A DNA stretch of 64,000 nucleotides from contig NZ_JAJFZL010000001.1 of NCBI RefSeq assembly GCF_020733635.1, positions 2,976,001 to 3,040,000 of the forward strand, in the 5' to 3' direction. The notes under the pieces are model-generated. The model made no database searches and had not been told where the DNA came from. It worked only from the letters and a program-made list of their open reading frames with translations. Numbering within the stretch: the stretch's first letter is position 1; each line of letters starts with the position of its first letter. The translations under genes and the position numbers were made by a program. Below, piece after piece: positions 45,720 to 54,815 of this stretch. Source of the DNA: Nocardia spumae (GTDB lineage Bacteria; Actinomycetota; Actinomycetes; Mycobacteriales; Mycobacteriaceae).

Positions 45720-46589
45720 ATGGTGGGAGAGACGACTGTGAAGCTGATCGGTGTGATCGGTGGCGGAACCATGGGTGCGGGCATCGCCGAGGTGTGTGCG
45801 AAGGCCGGGAGCGAGGTTCTCGTCCTGGAGACGACTCCGGACTTCGCCGAGGCTGCGCAGCAGCGCATCGCCGGTTCGATCTCGCGCGGGGTGAGCAAGG
45901 GCAAGATCACTCAGGAGGACGCCGACGCGGCCATCGCGCGGGTGCGGGTGACCCTCGATATCGAGGAGTTCGCCGACCGTGACCTGGTCATCGAGGCCGC
46001 CCCGGAGATCGAATCGCTGAAGTACGAGATCTTCGGCAAGCTCGACAAGATCGTGAAGCCGACCGGCATCCTCGCCACCAACACCTCCTCGATCCCGGTG
46101 ATCAAGGTCGCCGGCGCCACCCAGCGTCCCGAACAGGTCGTCGGTGTGCACTTCTTCAACCCGGTTCCCGTGATGCCGCTGGTGGAGATCATCTCCACGC
46201 TGGTCACCGCCCCGGAGACGGCCGCCGCGGTCACCGATTACGCGAAGAACACCCTGCACAAGACCACCGTGCAGGCCGGTGACCGCTCCGGCTTCATCGT
46301 CAACGCGCTGTTGATTCCGTATCTGTGCCAGGCGGTGCGGATGCTGGAGTCCGGCTATGCGACCGCCGAGGATATCGACGCTGCGATGAAGGGCGGATGC
46401 GGATACCCGATGGGACCGTTGACCCTGCTCGACACCGTGGGCCTCGATATCGCGCTGGCCGCCTCGGAGTCGCTGTACGCCGAATTCGCCGAACCGCACT
46501 ACGCGCCCCCGGCCCTGTTGCGCCGGATGGTCGACGCCGGCCGCCTCGGCCGCAAGACCGGTCGCGGCTTCTACGAGTACAGCCGGTAG
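45720..46589 (+). CDS. fadB2: 3-hydroxybutyryl-CoA dehydrogenase
   Basis: The product is 289 aa from ATG 45720 (GTG 45738, better placed after GGGAGAG, is a possible start). The NAD loop IGVIGGGTMGAGIAEVCAKAG, the acidic residue VLETT, catalytic Ser in TNTSSIPVIKV, His in VGVHFFNPVPVMPLVEI, and Asn in SGFIVNALLIPYL are all present. The C-terminal GGCGYPMGPLTLLDTVGLD is the dimerisation domain. It interconverts acetoacetyl-CoA and 3-hydroxybutyryl-CoA. It has its own terminator. Confidence 0.93.
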   Translation: MVGETTVKLIGVIGGGTMGAGIAEVCAKAGSEVLVLETTPDFAEAAQQRIAGSISRGVSKGKITQEDADAAIARVRVTLDIEEFADRDLVIEAAPEIESLKYEIFGKLDKIVKPTGILATNTSSIPVIKVAGATQRPEQVVGVHFFNPVPVMPLVEIISTLVTAPETAAAVTDYAKNTLHKTTVQAGDRSGFIVNALLIPYLCQAVRMLESGYATAEDIDAAMKGGCGYPMGPLTLLDTVGLDIALAASESLYAEFAEPHYAPPALLRRMVDAGRLGRKTGRGFYEYSR

Positions 46590-46613
46590 CGACACTCGTC
46601 CGGTACCGAACGA

Positions 46614-46644
46614 CACGGCGACGCCCGTCCGGGGCGTCGCCGTG
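46614..46644 (+). terminator. Hairpin terminator after fadB2
   Basis: CACGGCGACGCCC (46614-46626) pairs perfectly with GGGCGTCGCCGTG (46632-46644) around a 5-base loop, 25 bases after the fadB2 stop. Confidence 0.75.
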
Positions 46645-46851
46645 GATCGCGGAATCGATCGGTCAGGGGTTGACCCACGAGCCGATGGGAGCGACAACCG
46701 GGCTGCCGTTCGGGGCGGGAGACATCGTCCGCCATCGCCGGCAAACCCCTGCGGGCGCGGTGCCACCCAGTGGGAGCATCCGGGTGAATCCTGTGGAAAG
46801 CGGGCATGCTGCTGGCACTCTGATCGACAATCGCCGGAGTGGAGGTACCGC

Positions 46852-48000
46852 ATGGGTGAGCCGGATCCGGGCCGGCCGCGGCTGGCCGACCTCGCCGCCG
46901 ATCAATCCTCGGTCCTGCGGGTCATCGAATACTTCGACGCCTTCGCCGAATCCGGTGCCAATGCCGACACGGTGATCCGCGCGGCCGCCGTACTGGCCGA
47001 CTGTGCGGCCGGGGCACGCTGGCCCTCGGGGACCGTCATCCGCTACGACCCAGCGGGCCGGCCGCTGCCGGCCGTCGCACCGCCGCCGGGGGTCTGCGCT
47101 GACCGGCCCGCGGTGTGGCTGGAGCGGATCGACGCCACGCACCCGCTCGACGACGTGCTGGTGGCCCGGCTGCGGCACTGCCTGCGGGTGACGGCGCGAC
47201 GCGGCCCCGATGCCGAGCCGACCGGACTCGGCGATCCGGCTCTGCTCGAGGTGGTGCTGTCGGAGAAGCAACGGCGGGAGGACCGGGTGCGCGCGATGCG
47301 CCTGCTGGGCGTGGACCCTGGGCGGCCGATGCGGGTACTGGCGGTATCGGGTCCGCGCGCCGCGGACGCGGTGCGCCTCGTCGCGGCGCGCGTTCCGGTG
47401 GTCCGCTCGGCGATCGTCGGGGAGATCACGGCGGTACTGGTCCAGGACTCCGGTACCTGCCCGGAACTCTCCGATGTGCTGAATTCGGCTGTGGTTCAGG
47501 AGTTTCCGGCATCACGCCGGGGTGCGTCCGGGCCGTGGCTGGGGATGGGGGAGCGGTTGCCCGCCCTGGCGGCCGCCACCTCCTGGGAGCAGGCGCGGCA
47601 TGCGCTGCGATTCGCGTCGTCGACCTGGCACGGACGTCGGGTGGTCGCCTACGGGCGGCTCGGAGCGCTGGCACTGCTGGGCGAGCTACCGATACAGCGC
47701 CTGCTCCGAACACCGGATGTGGTGCGGATCAACGACTTCGCCGCGACCGACGCCGGTACGGTGGCCGTCGACACGCTGGAGGCCTTCTGTGTCTTCGGAT
47801 CGCTGCGCCGGACCGCGGCCGAACTGCATCTGCACCACAGCACCGTCGCGGCGCGGATCGCGCAGGTCGAGGCCGTGATGGGCTGGGATGTCGACGAGGC
47901 TCTGGACCGGTTCACCGCGACGCTGGCGCTGATGGTGCGCCGCATCGCCCTGTCGTCGGCGGAGCTGTCCTCGACCACGGATCCAGGGGGCGCCCGATGA
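46852..48000 (+). CDS. PucR-type helix-turn-helix regulator
   Basis: The product is 382 aa from ATG 46852, seven bases after a GGAGG site. The last 70 or so residues form the PucR C-terminal HTH: DTLEAFCVFGSLRRTAAELH then LHHSTVAARIAQVEAVMGWD. The middle part resembles a GGDEF-derived, nucleotide-independent sensor region (VLAVSGPRAADAVRLVAARVP). Such activators usually control neighbouring catabolic genes. The next genes are the NTF2-like protein and the acyl-CoA synthetase, so these are the likely targets. Confidence 0.85.
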   Translation: MGEPDPGRPRLADLAADQSSVLRVIEYFDAFAESGANADTVIRAAAVLADCAAGARWPSGTVIRYDPAGRPLPAVAPPPGVCADRPAVWLERIDATHPLDDVLVARLRHCLRVTARRGPDAEPTGLGDPALLEVVLSEKQRREDRVRAMRLLGVDPGRPMRVLAVSGPRAADAVRLVAARVPVVRSAIVGEITAVLVQDSGTCPELSDVLNSAVVQEFPASRRGASGPWLGMGERLPALAAATSWEQARHALRFASSTWHGRRVVAYGRLGALALLGELPIQRLLRTPDVVRINDFAATDAGTVAVDTLEAFCVFGSLRRTAAELHLHHSTVAARIAQVEAVMGWDVDEALDRFTATLALMVRRIALSSAELSSTTDPGGAR

Positions 48001-48136
48001 TCGGATCCGACGCGTGTCGGGTGGATCGGGGCCATCCGGCGACAGCTGGCGGGTGATCCGGATCACGTCGGTCGGTGATGATCGGCAGGCAACCCGCGGT
48101 GCACGGGAAATCCGGTGCACGAGAAGGAGTCTCACC

Positions 48137-48688
48137 ATGGCAGTCATCGATCCGAACAGCACCTGGGCGCCGCTGGAGCAGCGCCTGGCCGTCACCACCG
48201 ACGAACGGCATCGCGCGGTGCTGGGCATCGTCATCGAGCATATGAAGGCCGAGGCCGCACCCGATCTCGACGGGCTCATGCGAACCCTGGTACCCGAACC
48301 GGCCTACCATTTCTGGAACGCGGGCAGCGACGTCGGCCCGAAGGGCTGGGACGGGGTGCGCGCCTACTACTCCGATTTCGTCGCCAGCCGCAGCAATGTG
48401 CTCGAATACGAGCTGGACCGGCTGGTCGTCGACGATCATTGCGTAGTGACCGAGGGTTTCCTCAAACAGATCTACCCGGGCGCCTACGCCGCTCGGATCG
48501 GTATCCCCGTCGACGATCCGGCCGCCGACTATCTGGTGGTCTTCCGTCAGCTGCTGCTCTGGCCTATCGATGCCGAAGGCCGCATCGAGGGCGAGGACTC
48601 CTACCACTCCGGCCCGGTGGAGATCCGCAAGCTCGGCTTCGACGAACTACCGCGCGAATACGTCGAACTCGTGTATTCGGGCGCCTGA
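48137..48688 (+). CDS. NTF2-like protein of an acyl-CoA synthetase operon
   Basis: The product is 183 aa from ATG 48137 after AAGGAG. The pattern HRAVLGIVIEHMKAEAAPDL, DGVRAYYSDFVASRSNVLEY and ADYLVVFRQLLLWPIDAEGRI is that of NTF2-like/SnoaL-type small proteins, often met beside cholesterol or aromatic degradation genes. The function is probably an isomerase, hydratase or binding protein. It ends 36 bases before the acyl-CoA synthetase gene, so they form an operon. Confidence 0.82.
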   Translation: MAVIDPNSTWAPLEQRLAVTTDERHRAVLGIVIEHMKAEAAPDLDGLMRTLVPEPAYHFWNAGSDVGPKGWDGVRAYYSDFVASRSNVLEYELDRLVVDDHCVVTEGFLKQIYPGAYAARIGIPVDDPAADYLVVFRQLLLWPIDAEGRIEGEDSYHSGPVEIRKLGFDELPREYVELVYSGA

Positions 48689-48724
48689 GAGCGTCGCGAC
48701 CCGGCTCATGGAAGGCGATGGGAA

Positions 48725-50401
48725 ATGACGCAACGATCGGACGGAATCCTGGGTGTGCGACGCGACGACGTCGCGACCATGCTGCTCGACCGGCTCGGTG
48801 ATCAACGGCTGGGCCTGCGCACCCGCGACACCGACTGGAGCTGGGACGCGGTGGTCCGGGAGTCGGCCGCCCGCGCGGAGCTGGCCCGGACCCTGCGCCG
48901 TGACGGACCGTTCCACATCGGGATACTGCTGGACAATGTGCCCGATTTCGTCTTCTGGCTGGGTGCGGCGGCGCTGGCGGGCGCGACGGTGGCCGGACTC
49001 AATCCGACCCGCGGCGACGCGCAGCTGGCAGCCGATATCGAGTACGTCGACTGCCAGCTGATCGTCACCGACGCCGCGGGCATGGCCCGGCTGCGGGAGC
49101 TGGAACTGAGCCTGGCCGAGGACCGTTTCCTGCTGGTCGACGATCCCGGATATGCCGCGCGGCTCGACGCGTATCGAGCCGAACCCGCCGCGGCGGGCGG
49201 GCCGGACACGCTGCTGCTGCTGCTGTTCACCTCCGGCACCACCGGCACCTCGAAGGCGGTGCGGTGCACCCAGCGCCGCCTCGCGATACTCGCCTACGCG
49301 GCGACCGAGAAGTTCGGACATGTGCGCGACGATGTGGACTACTGCTGTATGCCGCTGTTCCACGGCAATGCCATCATGGCGCTGTGGGCGCCGGCGCTGT
49401 CGGTCGGTGCGACGGTTTGCCTGATCCCGAAATTCTCCGCGTCCCAATTTCTTCCGGATGTCCGGTACTTCGGCGCGACCTTCTTCACCTACGTCGGCAA
49501 AGCTCTCGGGTATCTGCTGGCCACGCCCGAAACCGAGACCGATTCCGACAATCCGCTCGTTCGCGGTTTCGGCACCGAGGCATCGGTGGCCGATCAGGAC
49601 CAGTTCCGCCGTCGCTTCGCCGCCGAACTGTTCGAGGGGTACGGCTCCAGTGAGGGAGCGAGCCTGGCCGCCCTGGATCCGAATGCCCCGCCGGCCGCAC
49701 TCGGCAGGCCCGCGCATCCCGGTGTGGCCGTGGTCAATCCGGACACCCTGCGCGACTGCGCTCGGGCCGAACTCGACGAGCACGGCCGGGTGCGCAATCC
49801 CGACGAGGCGATCGGGGAGATGATCGACAAGGCCGGAGCGATGTCCTTCGAGGGGTACTACAAGAACGAGATCGCCGATGCCGAACGCATCCGCAACGGC
49901 TGGTACTGGACCGGCGATCTCGGCTATATCGACACCGACGGCTTTCTGTATTTCGCCGGCCGCAAGGGCGACTGGCTCCGGGTCGACGGCGAGAACACCT
50001 CCGCGCTCATGATCGAGCAGGTGCTGCGCCGACATCCGGCCGTCATCGCCGCCGCCGCGTTCGGGGTGCCCGACCCGCGGTCCGGCGATCAGGTCATGGC
50101 CGCGGTCGAGGTGGCCGACCCGGCCGGATTCGACCTGCGCGAATTCGCCGAATTCTTACGCGCCCAGGACGATCTCGGTTCCAAGGGCACACCCCGGCTG
50201 TTGCGGGTATCGGCGAATCTGCCGGTGACCGGGTCGAACAAGGTACTCAAGCGGGAACTACAGGAACAGATGTGGCGCACCGACGACGCGGTCCATCGGT
50301 GGGCGGGCCGCGGCACACCGGAGTACCGCCTCATGTCCGCCGCGGACAAGCAGGCGCTGGAGTCGGAGTTCGTCGCGTTCGGAAGACAACGCATGGTGTG
50401 A
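48725..50401 (+). CDS. Fatty acyl-CoA synthetase (FadD17/FadD1-like)
   Basis: The product is 558 aa from ATG 48725. It is an ANL-superfamily adenylating enzyme: TLLLLLFTSGTTGTSKAVRC (P-loop, motif A3), GYGSSEGASLAALDP (A5), NGWYWTGDLGYIDTDGFLYF (A7/A8 hinge) and, near the end, VTGSNKVLKRELQEQ with the catalytic Lys. It makes an acyl-adenylate and then the CoA thioester. The N-terminal ATVAGLNPTRGDAQLAADIE recalls mycobacterial FadD17 and FadD1. It is transcribed with the NTF2-like gene. The exact substrate is unknown; a steroid side chain or fatty acid is likely. Confidence 0.88.
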   Translation: MTQRSDGILGVRRDDVATMLLDRLGDQRLGLRTRDTDWSWDAVVRESAARAELARTLRRDGPFHIGILLDNVPDFVFWLGAAALAGATVAGLNPTRGDAQLAADIEYVDCQLIVTDAAGMARLRELELSLAEDRFLLVDDPGYAARLDAYRAEPAAAGGPDTLLLLLFTSGTTGTSKAVRCTQRRLAILAYAATEKFGHVRDDVDYCCMPLFHGNAIMALWAPALSVGATVCLIPKFSASQFLPDVRYFGATFFTYVGKALGYLLATPETETDSDNPLVRGFGTEASVADQDQFRRRFAAELFEGYGSSEGASLAALDPNAPPAALGRPAHPGVAVVNPDTLRDCARAELDEHGRVRNPDEAIGEMIDKAGAMSFEGYYKNEIADAERIRNGWYWTGDLGYIDTDGFLYFAGRKGDWLRVDGENTSALMIEQVLRRHPAVIAAAAFGVPDPRSGDQVMAAVEVADPAGFDLREFAEFLRAQDDLGSKGTPRLLRVSANLPVTGSNKVLKRELQEQMWRTDDAVHRWAGRGTPEYRLMSAADKQALESEFVAFGRQRMV

Positions 50402-50416
50402 GCACGGACGCGGCGT

Positions 50417-50632
50417 TCAGTCGGGTAGCCGGGACATCTCGATCAAGGTCAGGCCGAGTGCGTCGACCCGCGCCAGGACCGCGCGTACGGCCGTGCTGTC
50501 GGGTACCGACCCGAAGAGGGTGGTCGTGCCGAGCGTGGATATCTCGCTGCGAGTCAGCTCGGGAAAGGCGGCCAGCGCGCGCTCGGACAGCTCGCCCTCG
50601 ATGACGAACCGGTATCGAATGTCCTTCGGCAT
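50417..50632 (-). CDS. Small conserved-looking protein, function unknown
   Basis: The product is 71 aa. YRFVIEGELSERALAAFPEL opens with a beta-strand, followed by two helices, and the second half (TLFGSVPDSTAVRAVLARVDALGLTLIEMSRLP) resembles a ferredoxin-like or BON-like half. I recall similar short proteins across actinobacteria without a known role. It converges with the acyl-CoA synthetase gene at a distance of 15 bases. Confidence 0.7.
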   Translation of the reverse strand: MPKDIRYRFVIEGELSERALAAFPELTRSEISTLGTTTLFGSVPDSTAVRAVLARVDALGLTLIEMSRLPD

Positions 50633-50917
50633 AGAGGGCCGCCTCTCCGTCGCCCGTGCACTCGGCCGCGATATTCGAGCTGTTCCCGGTGTTCAGTCTG
50701 GTAGACGGCGTGCGCGGCGCACTTCATCCGATCGGGATGATGTTCGCCGTGCGGCCGTACGGTGCGGTCCGGGCCAATTCACCCGCAACGAGTGACAACG
50801 CTTCCGGCGCCGGTGTGGTCGTGGGACACCGGGGATTTCGGACGGCGCCGATCGCGACACGGAGACGATCGGGCGTGAGTCGGTGCGTGGCGGCGGTCGC
50901 GGGAATACCGTGGAGGA

Positions 50918-51400
50918 ATGCGCACTGTCGTCCATCTGGTGTTGTTCGCCTGTGGTGTGGTGATGGCCGTCGGCGCCTTCGGCCCGTTCATCGGCGTCGT
51001 CGAGGCCCGCCACATCCGGCTCGTCGATATTCGCGACGGCTTCGCCACCGGAATCCCGCTCGACGGTGTGCAGGCGCAGACGCCGCAACTGCGTGCGTCC
51101 TACACCGCCGTCCTGCTCATCGTGGCGCTGGTCATGCTGTTGGCGGGACTGTTCGGGTCACGGGTGCTGGGCTGGCTCGGAGTGCTGGCCGGAGTGGCCG
51201 CCATCGCCGTGCCGGCCTGGCGGCTCAACGAGCGATTCGGCACTGAACTGCACGACGACTACCGCCACCTGCTCAGCGGAACGTGGGGGCTGTACCTGTT
51301 CGCCGGCGGGGTCATCGTGGCCGCTCTCGCTCTGCTCATACCCGGTGAACGGCCGCGCCGGCGCACGTCGGCGGCGACGCAGGAGCGTCAGCGCCGCTAG
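50918..51400 (+). CDS. Four-helix membrane protein, function unknown
   Basis: The product is 160 aa from ATG 50918. Predicted helices: VHLVLFACGVVMAVGAFGPF, AVLLIVALVMLLAGLFGS, VLGWLGVLAGVAAIAVPAW and WGLYLFAGGVIVAALALLIP. A soluble loop of about 35 residues follows helix 1, and the C-terminus is basic. No domain was recognised. It is followed at once by the glycosyltransferase remnant. The 285 bases before it (50633-50917) show nothing else. Confidence 0.75.
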   Translation: MRTVVHLVLFACGVVMAVGAFGPFIGVVEARHIRLVDIRDGFATGIPLDGVQAQTPQLRASYTAVLLIVALVMLLAGLFGSRVLGWLGVLAGVAAIAVPAWRLNERFGTELHDDYRHLLSGTWGLYLFAGGVIVAALALLIPGERPRRRTSAATQERQRR

Positions 51401-51404
51401 CGCT

Positions 51405-51650
51405 TCATGGCTGATGCCGGCCGGTGCGGCACTGGGCCTGGCGTTCCCGGCGAAGATGCTCGAGGGGCTGATGGTGTTGTCGGCCTTGATGGTGTCGGCC
51501 TTGGGTCCCGCCTACCTGGTGGCCGCGCCCGATCCGCTGCGCACCGGTTGCTGCGACTGGTTGGGGGCACTCCGCGCTGGTGCTGTCGAGTGGCTGGTAC
51601 GTCCTGGTCACGCTGCTGTGGCCGGCGTCGAGCCGGCCCTATCACCTGAC
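51405..51650 (+). pseudogene. Frameshifted fragment of a GT39/ArnT-like mannosyltransferase
   Basis: In one frame from 51405 the sequence reads SWLMPAGAALGLAFPAKMLE, GLMVL, then AYLVAAPDPLRT; after a frameshift between about 51545 and 51574 it continues as ALVLSSGWYVLVTLLWPASS and RPY. Together this is a transmembrane piece of the dolichyl-phosphate-mannose protein mannosyltransferase-like (GT39, PMT_2) family, in which an AKMLEGL loop followed by a WPASSRPY segment is characteristic as I recall. Both the catalytic N-terminal part and the rest of the protein are missing. Its 3' end overlaps the start of the convergent methyltransferase's 3' region. Confidence 0.65.
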
Positions 51651-52517
51651 GACGGTCACCAGATTGATCAACGATTGCTGCCGACCTTCCGCGCCTGCCG
51701 GGGTGCCGCCGAGACTGCGGATGTACTCGGGCAGGTAGACGCGGTCACCACGCCAGCCTCGGGCGTCGAACCATGCGGTGGCCTCGTCCCGAGGCTCGTT
51801 GTAGATCAACCGCAACCATTCCGATCCCGCGTCCCCACCGGCCGTCAGGGCCTCGGCCGCGTCGGCGGGCAGGGGATCCATCTGTTCGATGGCGACCCGG
51901 CTGCCGGATGCGCTGAGCTCGTCGACGGCGGCGAAGAGCTCGTCCTGCGCGGTCGGTGTCAGGTAGATCAGCAGCCCTTCGATCAGCCAGGCGGCCGGTC
52001 GATCAGCGTCGAAACCACTGCTGCGCAAGGCTTTCGGCCAATCCGAGCGCAGATCGACCGCTACTTCGCGGCGATCGGCGATCGGCGAACGTCCGGCGTC
52101 GGCCAGGGTCTCCCGTTTGAAGTCGAGCACCTGCGGCCGATCCAACTCGTACACCGTGCAGCCCTCGAGCCACGGCAGCCGGTACGCGCGTGCGTCCAGA
52201 CCCGCCGCCAGCACGACCACCTGCCGGATGCCGCCGGCCACCGCGACGCGGAGGTATTCGTCGAAATATCGTGTGCGGGCCAGTTGATGCTGCTGGAACG
52301 GGATACCGAAGTCCGGCGTCAGCAGCGGATGATCGCGCACCCTGCCGTCCAGTAGATCCGCCCACTCGCCGCCCGCCGCCGAGACGAAGAGTTCGGCGAA
52401 CGGATCGCAGGCGAGGGCATCGGCCGCGCGGCCGCCGAGGGCACGCGCTGCCGCGACGAACAAGGCTGTGGATCCGACACTCGTGTTGATATCCCAGGAA
52501 TCGTCGTCGGTACGCAT
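51642..52517 (-). CDS. Leucine-carboxyl-methyltransferase-like SAM methyltransferase
   Basis: The product is 291 aa from ATG 52517. It is of the TIGR00027 group common in mycobacteria and Nocardia: SVGSTALFVAAARALGG, ARTRYFDEYLRVAVAGGIRQ, VVVLAAGLDARAYRLPWLEG (SAM site), VYELDRPQVLDFKRETL and AWLIEGLLIYLTPTAQDELF. Substrates of these enzymes are unknown; they methylate small polar molecules or carboxylates. It is divergent from the TetR gene at 52758, and the 240 bases between them hold the palindromic operator. Confidence 0.88.
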   Translation of the reverse strand: MRTDDDSWDINTSVGSTALFVAAARALGGRAADALACDPFAELFVSAAGGEWADLLDGRVRDHPLLTPDFGIPFQQHQLARTRYFDEYLRVAVAGGIRQVVVLAAGLDARAYRLPWLEGCTVYELDRPQVLDFKRETLADAGRSPIADRREVAVDLRSDWPKALRSSGFDADRPAAWLIEGLLIYLTPTAQDELFAAVDELSASGSRVAIEQMDPLPADAAEALTAGGDAGSEWLRLIYNEPRDEATAWFDARGWRGDRVYLPEYIRSLGGTPAGAEGRQQSLINLVTVVR

Positions 52518-52706
52518 GATCGCCAACCTACCGACCGTGCCCGCCTCGATTCGCCTCCCGCGCCGCGTCGCGACCTCTGTCGCCGATCGCCCTCGATTGC
52601 GGCACCCCTGCTCGGCACCCTCGCCGACCTGACGCTCTGATCGCGAAGCCCGGTTCGAGCGACGCGGCGACGGGCTCGGCGGAGTGGTCCGGTTGGCCAT
52701 ACGCTG

Positions 52707-52742
52707 CCTAATATGATTAGGATACATCCTAATCATATTAGG
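52707..52742. promoter_or_regulatory. 36-bp perfect palindromic operator of the TetR gene
   Basis: CCTAATATGATTAGGAT (52707-52723) and its exact reverse complement (52726-52742) are separated by AC. Each arm contains a smaller 15-base dyad (CCTAATATGATTAGG at 52707 and CCTAATCATATTAGG at 52728), so the site can bind two TetR dimers. It ends 15 bases before ATG 52758, touching the ribosome site AGGTAAGGAG. The AT-rich palindrome stands out sharply from the surrounding GC. Confidence 0.85.
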
Positions 52743-52757
52743 TAAGGAGAGCGGTGG

Positions 52758-53351
52758 ATGTCCCCTCGTGCCGGTCTGTCCAGAGACCGAATCACCCGCG
52801 CCGCGGCCGAACTCGCCGACGAGGTCGGATTCGCCCAGGTCACCCTCTCCGCGGTGGCTCGCAGATTCGGCGTGAAGGACCCCAGTCTGTATACCCATGT
52901 CCGCAATCTGCGGGATCTGCAGGTGCAGGTCGGGCTGTTGGCCGGTGCGGAGATGAACGACCGGATCGGCCCCGCGGTGGCGGGCCGATCCGGTCGGGAG
53001 GCACTGCACGCATTCGGCGATGCGTACCGCTGCTATGCCGTCGAACATCCGGGCCGGTACGCGGCGACGCAGATCCGGATGGATCCGGCCGAGGTGGCCG
53101 GAGAGCCCGCACTGCTGCGCGGTATCGAACTCACGGCGGCGCTGCTGCGCGGTTACGGTCTGCGTGAACCGGAGCTGACCGATGCGGGTCGCTTGCTGCG
53201 CAGCACATTTCACGGTTTCGCCACCCTCGAGGCGGCGGGCGGCTTCGCGCACTCCCGGCCTGTCGACACCAGTTGGCGCCACATCCTCGACGCACTGCAC
53301 CGGACCCTGTCGCAGTGGTCGACCCCAACCGAAGAGGAAGTCTCGCAATGA
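52758..53351 (+). CDS. TetR-family repressor
   Basis: The product is 197 aa from ATG 52758 after TAAGGAGAG. The helix-turn-helix is RITRAAAELADEVGFAQVTL then SAVARRFGVKDPSLYTHVRN. The C-terminal domain has the WHG-like TFHGFATLEAAGGF and matches TetR members that control small catabolic operons. It overlaps the alpha/beta hydrolase ATG (ATGA), and the 36-base operator lies in front. Autorepression of this two-gene operon, perhaps also of the divergent methyltransferase, is very likely. Confidence 0.92.
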   Translation: MSPRAGLSRDRITRAAAELADEVGFAQVTLSAVARRFGVKDPSLYTHVRNLRDLQVQVGLLAGAEMNDRIGPAVAGRSGREALHAFGDAYRCYAVEHPGRYAATQIRMDPAEVAGEPALLRGIELTAALLRGYGLREPELTDAGRLLRSTFHGFATLEAAGGFAHSRPVDTSWRHILDALHRTLSQWSTPTEEEVSQ

Positions 53352-54196
53352 AATCCGAATTCTTGCCGGTACCCGGCGCCACGTTGTATTACGAAATGCG
53401 CGGCGAAGGACCGCTGCTGCTGGCGATCCCCGGCGGTGGCGGGGACGCGGGCGTGTTCGACGATATGGCCGAGGTGCTGGAGCGGAACTTCACCGTCGTG
53501 GCGCTGGACCCGCGCGGGTATTCGCGCAGTGTTCTCGACCGAGGTCCCGCGAATCAGCGTGTGTCGGTGCAGGCCGACGATGTGGCCCTGCTGCTCGCGC
53601 ATCTGACCGACGAACCGGCAGTCGTGTTCGGCACCAGCAACGGCGCGATCGTCGGACTCGATCTGCTGGCTCGATACCCCGAACGCGTGCACAGGCTCCT
53701 CGCCCACGAACCCCCCTGCTTCGCCGTGCTACCCGACGCCGAGACGCACCTGGCGATGGTCGACGAGGTGTACGCGCTGCTGCACACCGAGGGGGTCGCG
53801 GCGGCCGGCGCTCGGTTCCTGGCCGGGATCGGTCCCGCGATGAAACCGGCCCCGGAAATCTCGGAGCTGTCCGATCGCGCGGCGCGAATGTGGACCCGTC
53901 TGGCCGCCAATGGGCCGCTGATGATCGAGCACGAATTGCGCGAATTCACCTCGTACACACCGGATTATCGGGCGCTCTCGGAAGTGCCGGAGCGACTGGT
54001 GCTCGCGGTCGGCCGCGAGACCCGCGGATGTCTGCCCTACCGGCCCGCTGTCGAGATCGCGACCCGGCTCGGCCTGGAAGTGGTCGAATTCCCCGGTGCG
54101 CACAATGGAATACGCACCGAAGCCGCGGAATTCGCGCGCCGGCTGGTCGAACTGCTGGCGGCCGAGGCCCCCACAGCGCCGGCGAAGCGCGGATAG
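53348..54196 (+). CDS. Alpha/beta hydrolase of the TetR operon
   Basis: The product is 282 aa, ATG 53348 overlapping the TetR stop. IPGGGGDAGVFDDMAEVLE is the oxyanion segment, VVFGTSNGAIVGLDLL the nucleophile elbow (G-x-S-x-G) and FPGAHNGIRTEAAEFA carries the catalytic His. It has the size and layout of small esterases/peptidases. The TetR ligand may be its substrate. It is followed by an SRPBCC gene after 170 bases. Confidence 0.87.
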   Translation: MKSEFLPVPGATLYYEMRGEGPLLLAIPGGGGDAGVFDDMAEVLERNFTVVALDPRGYSRSVLDRGPANQRVSVQADDVALLLAHLTDEPAVVFGTSNGAIVGLDLLARYPERVHRLLAHEPPCFAVLPDAETHLAMVDEVYALLHTEGVAAAGARFLAGIGPAMKPAPEISELSDRAARMWTRLAANGPLMIEHELREFTSYTPDYRALSEVPERLVLAVGRETRGCLPYRPAVEIATRLGLEVVEFPGAHNGIRTEAAEFARRLVELLAAEAPTAPAKRG

Positions 54197-54366
54197 CGAC
54201 CGCGAATACCGTCGATACGTCACTTCAGCGTCATCCGACGGATTCGAAGCGGTGGCGAGAGCGGCCATGCTCGATGAGTGTCCGGCACCGCGAATCACGC
54301 ACCGGACACGAATATCGACCGGCCGACCACGGCGGCCGGCGGCCCCACCGGTTTCGAGGAGTTCCC

Positions 54367-54795
54367 ATGGCCACGGTCCGTTTCCATCTCATGTCCACCC
54401 TGACCCCCGCCGAGGTCGTCGCGGTGCTGACCGACTTCGGCCCCGCCCGGCCCCGGGTGTGGCCCACGATCGACGCCGACCACTTCGTCGTCCACGAGCA
54501 GGGCGAAGGCTGGGCCGAGGTCACCGAGGGCACCGCGGCCGCCTGGGAACGCGCCCGCTACAACTGGGATCCGGCCGGCGACACGGTCACCGTCACCACG
54601 CTGGATTCGAAACTCTTCGGCGCCGGCGGTGGCTGGGTCTTTCGCGCCACGCCCGCACCGGAGGGCGCCCGCGTCGACGTCGAACTGACCCGGCGGCCGC
54701 GGGCCGTCAAGGGGAAGGTCCTCGCCGCGCTGCTTCCCCTCGTCGGCCCGTCCTCGCTGCGCAAATCCTTCCGAGTTCCGTTGCAGGCGGCCTGA
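54367..54795 (+). CDS. SRPBCC/START-like small protein
   Basis: The product is 142 aa from ATG 54367. A helix-grip pattern is visible: MSTLTPAEVVAVLTDFGPARPRVWPTID at the start, WERARYNWDPAGDTVTVTTLD in the middle and GWVFRATPAPEGARVDVELT towards the end. It would bind a hydrophobic ligand. No enzyme motif is visible. It converges with the VOC gene after 20 bases. Confidence 0.72.
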   Translation: MATVRFHLMSTLTPAEVVAVLTDFGPARPRVWPTIDADHFVVHEQGEGWAEVTEGTAAAWERARYNWDPAGDTVTVTTLDSKLFGAGGGWVFRATPAPEGARVDVELTRRPRAVKGKVLAALLPLVGPSSLRKSFRVPLQAA

Positions 54796-54815
54796 TTCCG
54801 AGGTGAACACCGGAC

